A stretch of 64,000 nucleotides of DNA from Vibrio echinoideorum. Its GTDB lineage: Bacteria > Pseudomonadota > Gammaproteobacteria > Enterobacterales > Vibrionaceae. The notes under the pieces are model-generated. The model was not told where the DNA came from. It worked only from the letters and a program-made list of their open reading frames with translations, and did no database searches. The DNA is taken from NCBI RefSeq assembly GCF_024347455.1, contig NZ_AP025483.1, forward strand, positions 2,356,001 through 2,420,000, read 5' to 3'. Shown here in pieces: positions 24,954 to 34,946 of this stretch; position 1 is the stretch's first letter, and each line of letters begins with the position of its first letter. The translations under genes were made by a program, and so were the position numbers.

Positions 24954-27025
24954 ACGTCGTCTCCAAGTCATCTTTATTGTCGTTGTTATCACTGTCACCG
25001 TCAGCACTGTTACCACGACCAGAATGGTCGCCTTTCACTGACTGTTTCTTTGCTTCTTCAAGCTGTGCACGTCGAGCCGCTTCAATCACTTTGATCTCTT
25101 CAACTTCCACGTAGTAATCCACATCGTCGTTGTAGCTGTGTTGAATACACGTCACCACGATGCCCACCAAGCTTGCTGCTGCTAGCCACCAGATGTACCA
25201 GATCATCGCGAAGCCAAATGCCAACGCCCATGCAGACACATAAATGCCTGTTGGTGTGTTTTTCGGCATGTGAATACGTTCGTATTCTTCTTCCTGAGTG
25301 GGGTCAAATTCACCACTTTGCTTTTGATACCAGAACGAATCAATCTCATCGCCCTTAGGCAATTTTGCAAAGTTGTAGAACGGTGGTGGTGACGATGTCG
25401 CCCATTCGAATGTACGTCCACCCCATGGGTCACCGGTTAGATCTCGGTTTTGGTCGCGGTCACGAACACTCACGTAAATCTGAACGAACTGACACACCAC
25501 ACCCATCGCAATTACGCCTGTACCTGCAGCCGCAACCGCCAGTAGAGGGAAGAACTCAGGGTTGATGTCTTGGCTCAAGCGACGCGTCATCCCCATAAAG
25601 CCCAGAGCGTAAAGCGGCAAGAACGCCATCAAGAAACCGATGATCCAGCAGTAGAATGCGCGTTTGCCCCAAAGCTCGTTCAAAGTGAAGCCGGTTGCTT
25701 TCGGGAACCAATAACCAATCGCAGCAAAACAACCGAAGACAACACCACCGATGATTACGTTGTGGAAGTGAGCAATCAGGAATACTGAGTTATGCAGAAT
25801 GAAATCTGCCCCCGGTACTGCCATCAATACGCCCGTCATACCACCCACGGTAAAGGTGATTAGGAAACCGACCGTCCACATCATTGGTGTGGTAAAACGG
25901 ATGCGTCCTTTGTACATGGTGAATAGCCAGTTGAAGATCTTAACCCCGGTAGGGATAGAGATAATCATGGTCGCGATGCCGAAGAAGGCATTCACATTGG
26001 CGCCAGAACCCATGGTGAAGAAGTGATGCAGCCAAACCACAAACGCCAAAATAGTGATAGCAATCGTCGCCCATACCAACGAGGTATAACCAAACAGTTT
26101 TTTGCGTGAGAAGGTTGCAGTCACTTCGGAAAACACACCGAAGATAGGCAAGATCAGGATGTACACCTCAGGGTGTCCCCATGCCCAAATCAGATTCACA
26201 TACATCATCACGTTGCCACCAAGGTCATTGGTGAAGAAATGCGTGCCGATGTATCTATCCAACGTCAGTAGCGCGATAGTGACCGTTAGGATTGGGAAAG
26301 AGATGATGATCAGGATGTTGGCACACAGAGACGCCCACGTGAATACTGGCATCTTCATCATTGGCATAGACGGAGTACGCATGCGCAAAATAGTCGCGAA
26401 GAAGTTCACACCCGTTAACGTGGTACCCACACCGGATATTTGCAGTGCCCATATCCAATAATCGACCCCAACTCCTGGGCTGGCCTCAATGCCAGACAGC
26501 GGCGGATACGCCAACCAACCCGTACGGCCAAATTCACCTAACCCCAGTGACATGTTGGTTAGGATGATACCCACCACAAACAGCCAGAAGCTCAAGTTAT
26601 TTAGGTAAGGGAATGCAACATCACGAGCACCTATTTGCAGCGGTACGATGATGTTCATCAAACCAATAACCAGAGGCATCGCTACGAAGAAAATCATGAT
26701 CACGCCGTGAGCCGTGAAGATTTGGTCGTAGTGATGTGGCGGTAAATAGCCTGTCTCACCGGCTGCAGAAAGCAATTGCTGACTGCGCATCATGACCGCA
26801 TCAGCAAAGCCACGAACTAACATCACCATCGCGACCGCAATGTACATGAAGCCTAGTTTTTTTGTGGTCTACAGACGTAAACCATTCATTCCATAGGTAT
26901 TGCCACTTACCGGCTTTTGTTACCGCATACACCACTAAACTACCCACTAAAGCGATCATGGTTAAGGTAATCAAAATAATGGGTTCGTGGTAGGGAATTG
27001 AGTCTAGAGTTAATCTTCCAAACAT
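24943..27025 (-). CDS. cyoB: Cytochrome bo3 quinol oxidase subunit I, interrupted by a frameshift
   Basis: The gene encodes the heme-copper oxidase core, but in two frames. The first 55 or so residues ([16 protein letters not shown] to SVDHKK) read from 27025. The remainder (from [16 protein letters not shown]) is in the next frame and ends at 24943. The frames meet at an A7 run (complement of 26857-26863); with six A's the protein would be continuous, about 693 residues. All ligands are present: [11 protein letters not shown] for heme b, HPEVY for the CuB His-Tyr pair, HH in WLHHFF, and HFH. The C-terminus has an extra charged tail of about 45 residues. The shift may be a sequencing error, a mutation, or slippage-based expression. 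Confidence 0.93.
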
Positions 27026-27030
27026 GACGA

Positions 27031-27927
27031 TTATCCTTGGGTTTCCGGCAGACAGTTCATTGAACCAGGGTGCTGGGTCACGACATCAGTGAATAAAAAT
27101 GGTGGGATACTGGAGAAAAAAGTCACAGGTTCAGCCACACTTGGCGCAGCCAATGAACGGAACTGCTCCCAATCTTCAATACGGTCTGGGCTAGCTTTCA
27201 CTTTCTCTACCCAATTTAGAAACGCTACTTGATCAGGCATCGCTGACGCAGTGAATTTCATTTGAGAGAACCCTTTACCACTGTAGTTCGATGCAAAACC
27301 TTTGAAGTCGCCTTCGTGGTTTGCAATCAAATTCAACTTGGTCACCATTCCCGGCATCGCGTAGATCTGCGAACCAAGGCGCGGGATAAAGAACGCGTTC
27401 ATGATGTTGTCTGAAGTCAGCTTAAACGTCACCGGTACATCTTTCGGGAACGCAACATAGTTAACCGTCGCAATGTTTTGCTCCGGATAGATGAACAGCC
27501 ACTTCCAGTCCAGAGAGACCACTTCGATCACCATAGGCTTAACGTCACTCACCAGAGGCTTTGAAGGCTCTAGTTCGTGTGTTGAACGCCAAGTGATGGT
27601 GGCCAGAATCGCGATAATGATGATTGGAATCGTCCATACCACTATTTCAATCTTGGTTGAGTGCGCCCAGTCAGGTGCATACTCTTCTGTGGTGTTGCTT
27701 TCGCGGTATCTATAAGCAAAATAGATGGTCATCAGAATCACGGGAATGACGACAATCAACATCAGTAACAGAGCCGTGATAATCAGCTCTTTTTCCTGAA
27801 CGCCAACGCTACCTTTTGGGTCGAGCAATGCGGAGTTACATCCTTCGAGCATCAGGACGGTTCCCACCAAACCAATCCTCGACAGATTTGCTCTCGATAA
27901 AATGCGTTTATATCTTGAAGCTTCCAT
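27031..27927 (-). CDS. cyoA: Cytochrome bo3 quinol oxidase subunit II
   Basis: This 298-residue lipoprotein subunit II has lipobox LEGC (C30), two transmembrane helices (about 47-70 and 91-110) and a periplasmic cupredoxin domain. [19 protein letters not shown] is typical of quinol oxidases. The CuA-binding cysteines of cytochrome c oxidases are absent, so the donor is ubiquinol. It opens the operon, 5 bp before cyoB. The C-terminus ends in a longer-than-usual tail. Confidence 0.95.
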   Translation of the reverse strand: MEASRYKRILSRANLSRIGLVGTVLMLEGCNSALLDPKGSVGVQEKELIITALLLMLIVVIPVILMTIYFAYRYRESNTTEEYAPDWAHSTKIEIVVWTIPIIIIAILATITWRSTHELEPSKPLVSDVKPMVIEVVSLDWKWLFIYPEQNIATVNYVAFPKDVPVTFKLTSDNIMNAFFIPRLGSQIYAMPGMVTKLNLIANHEGDFKGFASNYSGKGFSQMKFTASAMPDQVAFLNWVEKVKASPDRIEDWEQFRSLAAPSVAEPVTFFSSIPPFLFTDVVTQHPGSMNCLPETQG

Positions 27928-28613
27928 TAACTTTCTCGATGGTTATCCAGCCTCAGAACGAACGCCCGAGTACTGGTTGTCATGGTCATTAGAATATTTA
28001 TGTGTTGAGCATGTGAAACACCGTACCTCAAAGGGAAGTCCAATTTAGTCTGGTCACGCGCAGTCAAAACAAGATTGCAGCGAGTCAAAACAGCATTGCT
28101 GCTAAGCTAAAACATAGCCACAAGGTTAAAACCACACAGAAAACATGACTTAATTGTTACACTTTGAAACACATTGTTACATTTGGCGCATTATGAGGAG
28201 TTAAAATTGAAAGCTCACCAAACAAACTTGGAAACTAACCTTTCATTTATGAAGGCGAAAGATCAGAAAAAGAATGCAATTCAGACACACGACATTGGCG
28301 TACCACACGGATAAAACCAGTGCTGGTAAGGGATTTACAAGAGGTCGACAAACGCTAATCCAAGAACAAGATACACGGAAAATCCGGGGTACATTAGAAA
28401 GAGCGAATAAAGAGAAGTGTGATCGGAATCTAAATTATGAATTCACATACCATTTACATGGTATTCACCCGTAAGATTATTTAACATCACCAATCATTCA
28501 TCAGTGAGATATCTGAGTGTTAGCCGATGCAATATTGTGGTGAGTCGATAGTCTTATAAGCGTAAAAAGATAAGAAAAATGGAGAGTTTGAGGTGAATTC
28601 AAAGAGAAAACAA
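27928..28613. other. Intergenic region upstream of cyoA
   Basis: About 690 bp without a convincing gene. It holds a two-copy 21-bp direct repeat (28062-28082 and 28083-28103, sharing AGTCAAAACA and ATTGC) and two ATTGTTACA elements 20 bp apart (28153 and 28173). A small hairpin TACCAT-TTAC-ATGGTA lies at 28448-28463. Tandem TGTTA-like elements upstream of cyo recall ArcA sites, but the spacing is not canonical. The cyo promoter should be in the right-strand proximal part. Confidence 0.5.
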
Positions 28614-28649
28614 CGCCATAATCAAGCTAAACACAGCTCGATTATGGCG
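28614..28649 (-). terminator. Terminator of the RND operon
   Basis: On the minus strand CGCCATAATCGAGCT pairs with AGCTTGATTATGGCG (one mismatch-like G-T) and is followed by TTGTTTTCTCTTT, 13 bp past the pump gene. Confidence 0.75.
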
Positions 28650-28662
28650 AGTTAAAGATAAC

Positions 28663-31600
28663 TTACACGGCTTGATTAGCGATGGTTTTTCGCTGATTTC
28701 GAGTCATCAAGTGATAAACCACAGGCACAAAATAGAACGAGATAAGCGTGGTTAACACGGTACCGCCCACAATCGCGACCGCAAACGGAGGCCAAAAACC
28801 ACCGCCCGCGATGATCAACGGCATAAAGCCCCCAACCGTAGTAATCGTTGTTGAACTGATGTGTCGAGTACACGACATCACCGCCTCTACCACCGCATCC
28901 ACATTGCCTGATGAAGCTTGTTCATCGAGTTTCAATTCCGTCAGAATTACGATGGCGGCGTTAATCGCTAAGCCCGCAATCCCAAGCATGGCGATGATCA
29001 CCGTAAAACCAAATGGGTAACCGAAGATCCACACCGACAGCAACCCTAGGCCACCAGCCAGCCCTGCTACCATGAAGATGATGCTACTCATTCGGAACGA
29101 ATTGAACGACATCACCACCACTAACACCATCAATACCACCACGACTGCGACATTTGAGATGAGACTGTTGACTGAATTGTCTCGTTCAGCGGATTCGCCA
29201 CCAAAACCAACCGTGTAACCAGACGGAATTTCATAGCTTTCTAAGCGTTTTTGGAATTCGTTAAGCACGGTTTGAGGTAAAACACCCGCTTCAATGTAAC
29301 CCTCGATGGTATTCACACGCTGCCCGTTACGACGAGTAATCGCACCACGACTCGTCGTCAGTTCAAGCTCGGCTAAGGTAGACACATTGATACCGGTTGA
29401 GTAGACATCTGAACTGATCGGCAAACGAATATTACTCAGGTGCGAAAGATCCTCACGAGCCTCATCCGCGACACGAACACGAATCGGCACCGATTCACTG
29501 CCCTCAATTACCGAACCACTTTCACGACCAGTTAACGTGGTTTGCAACATGCCAGCAAACTGATTGAGCGAAATACCGTTAAGTTTTGCGGTGTCTTCAT
29601 CGACCTTCAACCACACCTTCGGCGTACCCGGTTGCAATGTTTCTCGGGTATGAGTCACATGAGGAACACCTGCAAGAATCAAGCGTACATCTTCACCAAT
29701 CGCTTTTAAGGTATCGAGGTTTTCACCATAAACGCGCAACTCAACAGGCGCAGTAAACGGAGGGCCTTGGTTAAGCTTTCTCACCAAAATTTGAGCTTGC
29801 GGCACTTCTTCGTCTAACACTTTCTGGAGCTCAGGAATTAAAGCATTGGCTTGATCAAAGTTCTCTGTTTTGACCATCGCTTGTGAGAAGTACGGCGCGT
29901 TATTTTGCCTTGCTTGTAGATTGTAATAGAACGATGGGAAGTTCGCTCCTACTAGCCAATCAATGCGTTCCACTTCTGGGTAGCGATGAATGATATCGTC
30001 TATTTTTTCAGAGGTATTCTTCGTAGCATAAACACTCGCTTGCGGCGGCATGTAAACCTGAATCTCAAACATGTCTCGGTCTGATGGCGGGAAGAATTGC
30101 TCCGTTAATTGGGACATACTCCAGTAACCGGTAAACGGTACCAATAACACCAAAGCAATAGTGATGATTGGATGCGTGACACCAAAGCGAACAGAAGACG
30201 AGAACCAACGTGTTAGTGCAGGAATTCTTAAGCCCGTCATGTACCAATGGTGCTGCCCCTTCTTGTCGACATCACTGAGCTGTTCCGGCAGTAGCTTGGT
30301 CGCTAAGCCTGCGATTAAGGTGTGCGAGATTATGTAAGAGCCGATCAACGAGAAAGACACCGTAATCGCAATACCGCCAACGAATTCACCCGATGCGCCC
30401 GGCATCAAAATGATTGGTGCAAACGCCAAAACGGTAGTCAAAGTGGAACCTAACAACGGTACCCATAAATGCTTCAACGCGTTCATGGTTGCTTCTGCTC
30501 GCTGTTGCCCTTTCAATCGGTAAGCTTGAATGGTATCAACCATCACCACCGCGTTATCGACCATGATGCCTAATGCCACAATCAAGCCAGTTACAGACAT
30601 TTGGTTAATCGGCACACCGGTCATTTTCATGATCGACAAGGTCAGTAATGAGGTTAACGGCAGAGAAATCGCCACTAAGATCGCGGCACGCACGCCTAAA
30701 GTGACAAACAACACAATCAAGATCAGCACGAAACCGATCATCAAACTTTTGCCCAAATCGTCCAAGCGTGTTTCGGTATAGCCTTGCTGATTGAAAAGCA
30801 CGTTGACCTGAATATTGCTCGGCAGCTCTTGCTCAAATCGACTGATGAGCGCGTTGGCTCGCGACGTCCAGTTATCGACTCGTAAATCAGGATGCATTCT
30901 TGCCGCGACAATCACACCCGGCTCACCATCAATAATGGCAATCTGGTCTTGTGGGGTTTTCTCACCACGTTTCACAGAAGCAATGTCTTCCATACGGATG
31001 ATGTGACCTTTGCTATCAGTGGCTATTGGCACTTGCTTAATGCGCTCAATAGAATCGAGTTCAGATTTAATTTCTAAGCCAAAGCGAGAATACGCACTGA
31101 CTAATTCACCGGCAGAGTTCTTGGCATCCGCTCCTTCAAGAGACTCTGCAATATTGGCACTTGAACGCCCAAGGGCAGCAGCGTCTGCGGTGCGTAAACT
31201 GATTTGAATCTCTTCCTGTGGCATCCCGTATTCGTCAACGAATTCAGTACCCGATAAGGTTCTCAACCGTTTGGCTAACTCTTTGGCATAACGGCCAAGC
31301 GTCAGTCGATCCGGCTCACCTGCACCAGACCAAGTCAGCGCGGTAATCGTGGTAAAGGCATAGGTGTGGTCGCTGTCGAGATCGGGAGAATGAGAGCCCG
31401 CTGGCAAAATGGATTCGATGTCAGATAGCTTGTCACGAGCTTGAGACCAGACGGGTTCTGGCTCGGTGATGGTGTCATTCAATTCGAGCGTGACAATAGA
31501 CACGCCCGGTCTTGAAGTCGAGCTCACTAACTTAACTTCACTTAACTCACGCAGCTTGTTTTCTATAACCTCCGTGACCAGAGTTTCAACACGTTCGGCA

Positions 31601-31761
31601 CTGGCGCCAGGGAAGCTCGTAGTAATGTTCGCGTAACGGTTGATGATGACTGGATCTTCTGCACGCGGCAGCGTCATGAACGCAGAAATACCACTCACCA
31701 TGAGCAGCGCGGTCATTAAAATAAGTAGTCGAGTGTTGGAAATAGTCTCTATGATTTTCAT
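28663..31761 (-). CDS. RND-family efflux pump, inner-membrane subunit
   Basis: This 1032-residue pump has twelve transmembrane helices and two large periplasmic loops, typical of HAE-type RND permeases. The proton-relay helix reads VALGIMVDNAVVMVDT (about 390-405). The N-terminus (IETISNTRLLILMTALL) and the motif FPPSDRDMFEIQVYMPP place it in the divergent branch related to VexK/AcrB-like multidrug and lipid exporters. It follows its adaptor gene by 8 bp. No outer-membrane factor is encoded, so TolC is the expected partner. Control is probably by the divergent TetR. Confidence 0.93.
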   Translation of the reverse strand: MKIIETISNTRLLILMTALLMVSGISAFMTLPRAEDPVIINRYANITTSFPGASAERVETLVTEVIENKLRELSEVKLVSSTSRPGVSIVTLELNDTITEPEPVWSQARDKLSDIESILPAGSHSPDLDSDHTYAFTTITALTWSGAGEPDRLTLGRYAKELAKRLRTLSGTEFVDEYGMPQEEIQISLRTADAAALGRSSANIAESLEGADAKNSAGELVSAYSRFGLEIKSELDSIERIKQVPIATDSKGHIIRMEDIASVKRGEKTPQDQIAIIDGEPGVIVAARMHPDLRVDNWTSRANALISRFEQELPSNIQVNVLFNQQGYTETRLDDLGKSLMIGFVLILIVLFVTLGVRAAILVAISLPLTSLLTLSIMKMTGVPINQMSVTGLIVALGIMVDNAVVMVDTIQAYRLKGQQRAEATMNALKHLWVPLLGSTLTTVLAFAPIILMPGASGEFVGGIAITVSFSLIGSYIISHTLIAGLATKLLPEQLSDVDKKGQHHWYMTGLRIPALTRWFSSSVRFGVTHPIITIALVLLVPFTGYWSMSQLTEQFFPPSDRDMFEIQVYMPPQASVYATKNTSEKIDDIIHRYPEVERIDWLVGANFPSFYYNLQARQNNAPYFSQAMVKTENFDQANALIPELQKVLDEEVPQAQILVRKLNQGPPFTAPVELRVYGENLDTLKAIGEDVRLILAGVPHVTHTRETLQPGTPKVWLKVDEDTAKLNGISLNQFAGMLQTTLTGRESGSVIEGSESVPIRVRVADEAREDLSHLSNIRLPISSDVYSTGINVSTLAELELTTSRGAITRRNGQRVNTIEGYIEAGVLPQTVLNEFQKRLESYEIPSGYTVGFGGESAERDNSVNSLISNVAVVVVLMVLVVVMSFNSFRMSSIIFMVAGLAGGLGLLSVWIFGYPFGFTVIIAMLGIAGLAINAAIVILTELKLDEQASSGNVDAVVEAVMSCTRHISSTTITTVGGFMPLIIAGGGFWPPFAVAIVGGTVLTTLISFYFVPVVYHLMTRNQRKTIANQAV

Positions 31762-31769
31762 ACTATTTC

Positions 31770-32885
31770 CTATTCAGCAGAAACGCTTGCTGGATTAACA
31801 GTTTGACCCGGAACCAAACGGTGTAAGCCACTGGCTATCACCTGCTCGCCTTCGGTAATCGCACCGCTCACATAAGCTTGCTGATTGTTGGCAAACAGCA
31901 CCTGAACACTTCGGCGTTCCACCTTATTATCTTCACCAACCACAAAGATGTTCCACACACCGCGCAGACCATCAATCAAACCGGTTAATGGAACCCAATA
32001 ACCTTGGTCATCAATTTGCTCATCAAACTTAAGATAAGCAAGCTGCCCTTCTAATACTGAAGCTTGATCAGGAAAAAGGTAACGTAAACCGACACTGCGA
32101 GACCGAGTATCAACCATCGCCCCAGGATTCAGCAAGTTCACCGCGTATTCACTACGCCCGACTCGAATACTTGGTGAGGAAAGTGAAGTCACTTTTTGCA
32201 TTTGATGTGCAGGAATACCAATGAACGCTTCTTTACCTTCAGAGGCAAGCAGTGTCAGTGTTGGGTTGCCCACATTCACCACATCTCCTAGTGAGACAAA
32301 ACGTGTCGCGATAGTGCCAGAGTATGGGGCACGAACCGTAGATTTAACCTGTTTTAGGTCATTACCTTTCACAGACGCATCAATGCGTAACAAGTTTGCT
32401 TGCAACACACGTTGCTCACTGGTCAGCGAGTCAATTTCAGCTTCCGCACTGAAACCTTTGGCTTTTAATGAACGTTGGCGTTTCAAGTTTGCCGCCACCA
32501 AGCTCAATTGAGCTTCCACTTCGTCGGCTTGCGCTTTCAGTTGGCTAGCTTCGGTCTGCAACAGTTGGATATCTAATCTGATTAGCGGTTGACCTTCGGT
32601 TACTGTGTCACCGACATCAACTAAGATTTCTCGCACTTTACCTGCCAATTCAAAACCTAAATTAGCCTGCTGTCCCGCCTTAACGACACCGACATATTCG
32701 CGTTGTACTGCATAAGAAGAAGACAGCGCCAAAGCCATCGTTTCCACGGTTAAAATGGTTTGGACGCTCGAAGTCGTTTTAGCGGTTGAATCATCCGACT
32801 CTTGGGCTTGTTCCTTTTCACCACATCCAACAAGAAAAGCCGACAACGCCACTGCTACTGCGCTTCCCTTCATCAATTTATACAT
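31770..32885 (-). CDS. RND-family membrane fusion lipoprotein
   Basis: This 371-residue periplasmic adaptor is anchored as a lipoprotein at C21 (lipobox LVGC). The biotinyl-lipoyl halves are at about 70-100 (KAGQQANLGFELAGKVREI as a region) and 185-205 (VRAPYSGTIATRF). They flank a helical hairpin at about 105-175, followed by the beta-barrel domain. It is the first gene of the adaptor-pump operon. A 27-bp palindrome lies about 50 bp upstream of its start. Confidence 0.93.
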   Translation of the reverse strand: MYKLMKGSAVAVALSAFLVGCGEKEQAQESDDSTAKTTSSVQTILTVETMALALSSSYAVQREYVGVVKAGQQANLGFELAGKVREILVDVGDTVTEGQPLIRLDIQLLQTEASQLKAQADEVEAQLSLVAANLKRQRSLKAKGFSAEAEIDSLTSEQRVLQANLLRIDASVKGNDLKQVKSTVRAPYSGTIATRFVSLGDVVNVGNPTLTLLASEGKEAFIGIPAHQMQKVTSLSSPSIRVGRSEYAVNLLNPGAMVDTRSRSVGLRYLFPDQASVLEGQLAYLKFDEQIDDQGYWVPLTGLIDGLRGVWNIFVVGEDNKVERRSVQVLFANNQQAYVSGAITEGEQVIASGLHRLVPGQTVNPASVSAE

Positions 32886-32936
32886 ACGTACTGTTCCTAT
32901 GCGGTACTCAATTATGTTCTTTTTTTAGACTAACCA

Positions 32937-32963
32937 AATCAAACTAGACTGTCTAGTTTGATT
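32937..32963. promoter_or_regulatory. 27-bp perfect palindrome, likely TetR operator
   Basis: Arms AATCAAACTAGAC (32937-32949) and GTCTAGTTTGATT (32951-32963) flank a single central T. It lies between the adaptor gene and the divergent TetR gene and contains AGACTGTCT at its centre. Length and symmetry suit a TetR-family dimer pair. Confidence 0.85.
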
Positions 32964-33082
32964 GTGTTAAAAATAAGTTTCATCGTTAATGATTGATAAA
33001 ACCATCACAAAAAGCATAATGCTTAGCCTGTATCGAGAAACACTCAGACAAATATTTAAAGATACAAACGCAACGAGACAGA

Positions 33083-33136
33083 ACTAAGTAACGAGACAAC
33101 ACTAGGTAACGACCCAACACCAAGTAACGAGAAGCA
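33083..33136 (+). repeat. Three 18-bp tandem repeats in the TetR leader
   Basis: Units at 33083-33100, 33101-33118 and 33119-33136 share the pattern AC(T/C)A(A/G)GTAACGA. The third unit ends 5 bp before the GTG start and supplies its GAGAAG ribosome-binding region, so the array could duplicate translation signals. Confidence 0.85.
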
Positions 33137-33141
33137 AGCAC

Positions 33142-33756
33142 GTGACAAAAATCATCAAGAGTGAACAGAAGAGATCGCAGATCTTAACCGCAGCTAGCCA
33201 ACTTTTTTCTGAATATGGCTTCAAGATCAACATGGATCAGATAGCGAAAGCGGCAAACGTTTCTAAGCAAACGGTCTACTCTCACTTTAAAAACAAAGAC
33301 GAACTTTTCGAAACCTGCATGCAAACTAGGTGTGCAGAACGCGAACTTAGCCCTGCTGCGTTTGATATGAATGCTGCAGTGGGTGATGAATTGGTGAAAT
33401 TTGGCGTGAAGTTTCAAGACTTATTACTTGATGATCAATCTAGGCAAACCTTTCAAAACGCAGTCAGCCAAGCCAACACACACCCAGAGATTGCCTCTAT
33501 TTATTTAGAAACTGGGCCACAGAAGACCACCAAGTTACTCGCTGATTATTTGCAGACCAAGATAGATTCTGGTGATTTAACACTTTCGACCTCAAGTTCA
33601 CCAACCATGGCAGCGCAACAATTACTGCTTATGTTCCATGGTAAATCGGCGTATTGGGCATTTTTCGGGCATGATAGCGGCGAATCTGATGAAGAGAGGC
33701 TGCACTACACTCGTGAATGTGTCGCGCTTTTCTTGAACGGTAACCAACCTAGCTAG
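33142..33756 (+). CDS. TetR-family regulator of the RND operon
   Basis: This 204-residue TetR protein has a helix-turn-helix near 32-54 (MDQIAKAANVSKQTVYSHF) and a TetR_C/AcrR-like ligand domain. It starts at GTG. GAGAAG about 9 bases upstream, at the end of an 18-bp tandem array, is the only plausible ribosome-binding site. It is divergent from the adaptor-pump operon. The 27-bp palindrome between them is the likely operator for repression of both directions. Confidence 0.9.
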   Translation: MTKIIKSEQKRSQILTAASQLFSEYGFKINMDQIAKAANVSKQTVYSHFKNKDELFETCMQTRCAERELSPAAFDMNAAVGDELVKFGVKFQDLLLDDQSRQTFQNAVSQANTHPEIASIYLETGPQKTTKLLADYLQTKIDSGDLTLSTSSSPTMAAQQLLLMFHGKSAYWAFFGHDSGESDEERLHYTRECVALFLNGNQPS

Positions 33757-33804
33757 TTCAAGTTCCCAATTTCAGTGAGAGCCAGAGCTTGCGTTCAAAC
33801 TTTA

Positions 33805-34725
33805 TCAGGAAGATAAAGGCAAGGGAGGTGCTGACTCTAGCAGTAATTCGTAGAACCGTTTTGCAGCAGGGCCTGTCTTTGCCCCTTTTGGCAAAGTGAG
33901 ATGAAGCGGGACTTGATAACCACTGCCATTTTCTACATTCAACACAGTGAGTTTCTCACTTCCTCGGCTATCGACAAGATGCTTGGGTAGCCTGCAATAC
34001 CCCACACCCTGTTCTACCGCACTAAAGGCATGGTCGAAATTATCCACCGTAATACGCTGGCTCGACTTCAGCCAACCCACATCTTTTTTGTTTCCTAGTT
34101 TTTTACTGCCTTGACTAACTTGAGCACCTAAATCTCTGACAACAATTTGTGGCAACGACGATAACTGATTGAGCGATATCGATGTCGCCTTAGCTAACGG
34201 ATGTGAACTCACTACCACAGGCTCCATCTTTGTAAAGCCAAAGGCTTCAGCAGGATAATTGGTGATCGGTAAGTTGATAATGGCAACATCAGCCAATTCT
34301 TGAGTGACCATTTCCGTGGTCTTAGACAATGAAGTTTCAATCACTTGTATTGATGTGGTGTTGTTCTCTGCCATAAACGCAGCCATAGGTTTATAAAGGC
34401 GCTCAAGACAACACAAATGATCAACCGCCACCACAATTTCAGACTCCATACCCTTTGCTAGCTGCTCACTGATCAGCTCTAGTTCCCGAGCTTGTTCCAG
34501 CATGCTGCTCGCCCTGCGAAGTAACGCTTTACCGTCTTCCGATAACACCGCCCTACGACCTTCGACCTGAACCAAAGACACACCCAGTTGATCTTCCAAC
34601 TTTCTCAACGCATAAATCAGCGTGGTGTGGCTCTTATTTAATTGCAGTGCCGCCGCCTGAATACTGCCAGCACGGTCTATTTCATAGAGTGTTTGCCATT
34701 GGTCTAGGGTGGTCTTTAATCTCAT
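33805..34725 (-). CDS. LysR-family transcriptional regulator
   Basis: This 306-residue LysR protein has a helix-turn-helix at about 8-65 (LYEIDRAGSIQAAALQLNKS then HTTLIYALRKLEDQLG) and a PBP2-type effector domain. It is divergent from a YdhR-like gene and a small membrane protein gene at 34947-35711, which are its most likely targets. A heptanucleotide repeat lies in the shared promoter region. Confidence 0.9.
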   Translation of the reverse strand: MRLKTTLDQWQTLYEIDRAGSIQAAALQLNKSHTTLIYALRKLEDQLGVSLVQVEGRRAVLSEDGKALLRRASSMLEQARELELISEQLAKGMESEIVVAVDHLCCLERLYKPMAAFMAENNTTSIQVIETSLSKTTEMVTQELADVAIINLPITNYPAEAFGFTKMEPVVVSSHPLAKATSISLNQLSSLPQIVVRDLGAQVSQGSKKLGNKKDVGWLKSSQRITVDNFDHAFSAVEQGVGYCRLPKHLVDSRGSEKLTVLNVENGSGYQVPLHLTLPKGAKTGPAAKRFYELLLESAPPLPLSS

Positions 34726-34850
34726 CGGTCTAAAATCCTGACAGTTAATGGCGATATTATGAACTTTTCTGTTTATTTTTTACAGGTAATATCTATTTCA
34801 GCAAGCAATATCTAGCTCAACAGGCAATCAAGCCTCTGATGTTTGGCGTA

Positions 34851-34902
34851 TAGTTTTTAGTTTTTAGTTTTTAGTTTTTAGTTTTTAGTTTTTAGTTTTT
34901 AG
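34851..34902 (+). repeat. Heptanucleotide microsatellite (TAGTTTT)7
   Basis: Seven perfect TAGTTTT units plus TAG lie 45 bp before the YdhR-like start codon, in the divergent promoter region shared with the LysR gene. A slippage change of seven bases would shift promoter elements by about two thirds of a helical turn. Confidence 0.95.
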
Positions 34903-34946
34903 CTTATTCCTAACGTCACACTAAACAACAGTTTGGAGAAATAACC

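Noticed and set aside
25173-26461. Multiple frames opposite cyoB
   Set aside because: They lie entirely within a conserved oxidase gene and arise from its biased codon use.
28274-28474. 66-codon plus-strand frame upstream of the cyo operon
   Set aside because: Composition is unlike the neighbours, no ribosome-binding site is visible, and it overlaps a hairpin; it looks like chance.
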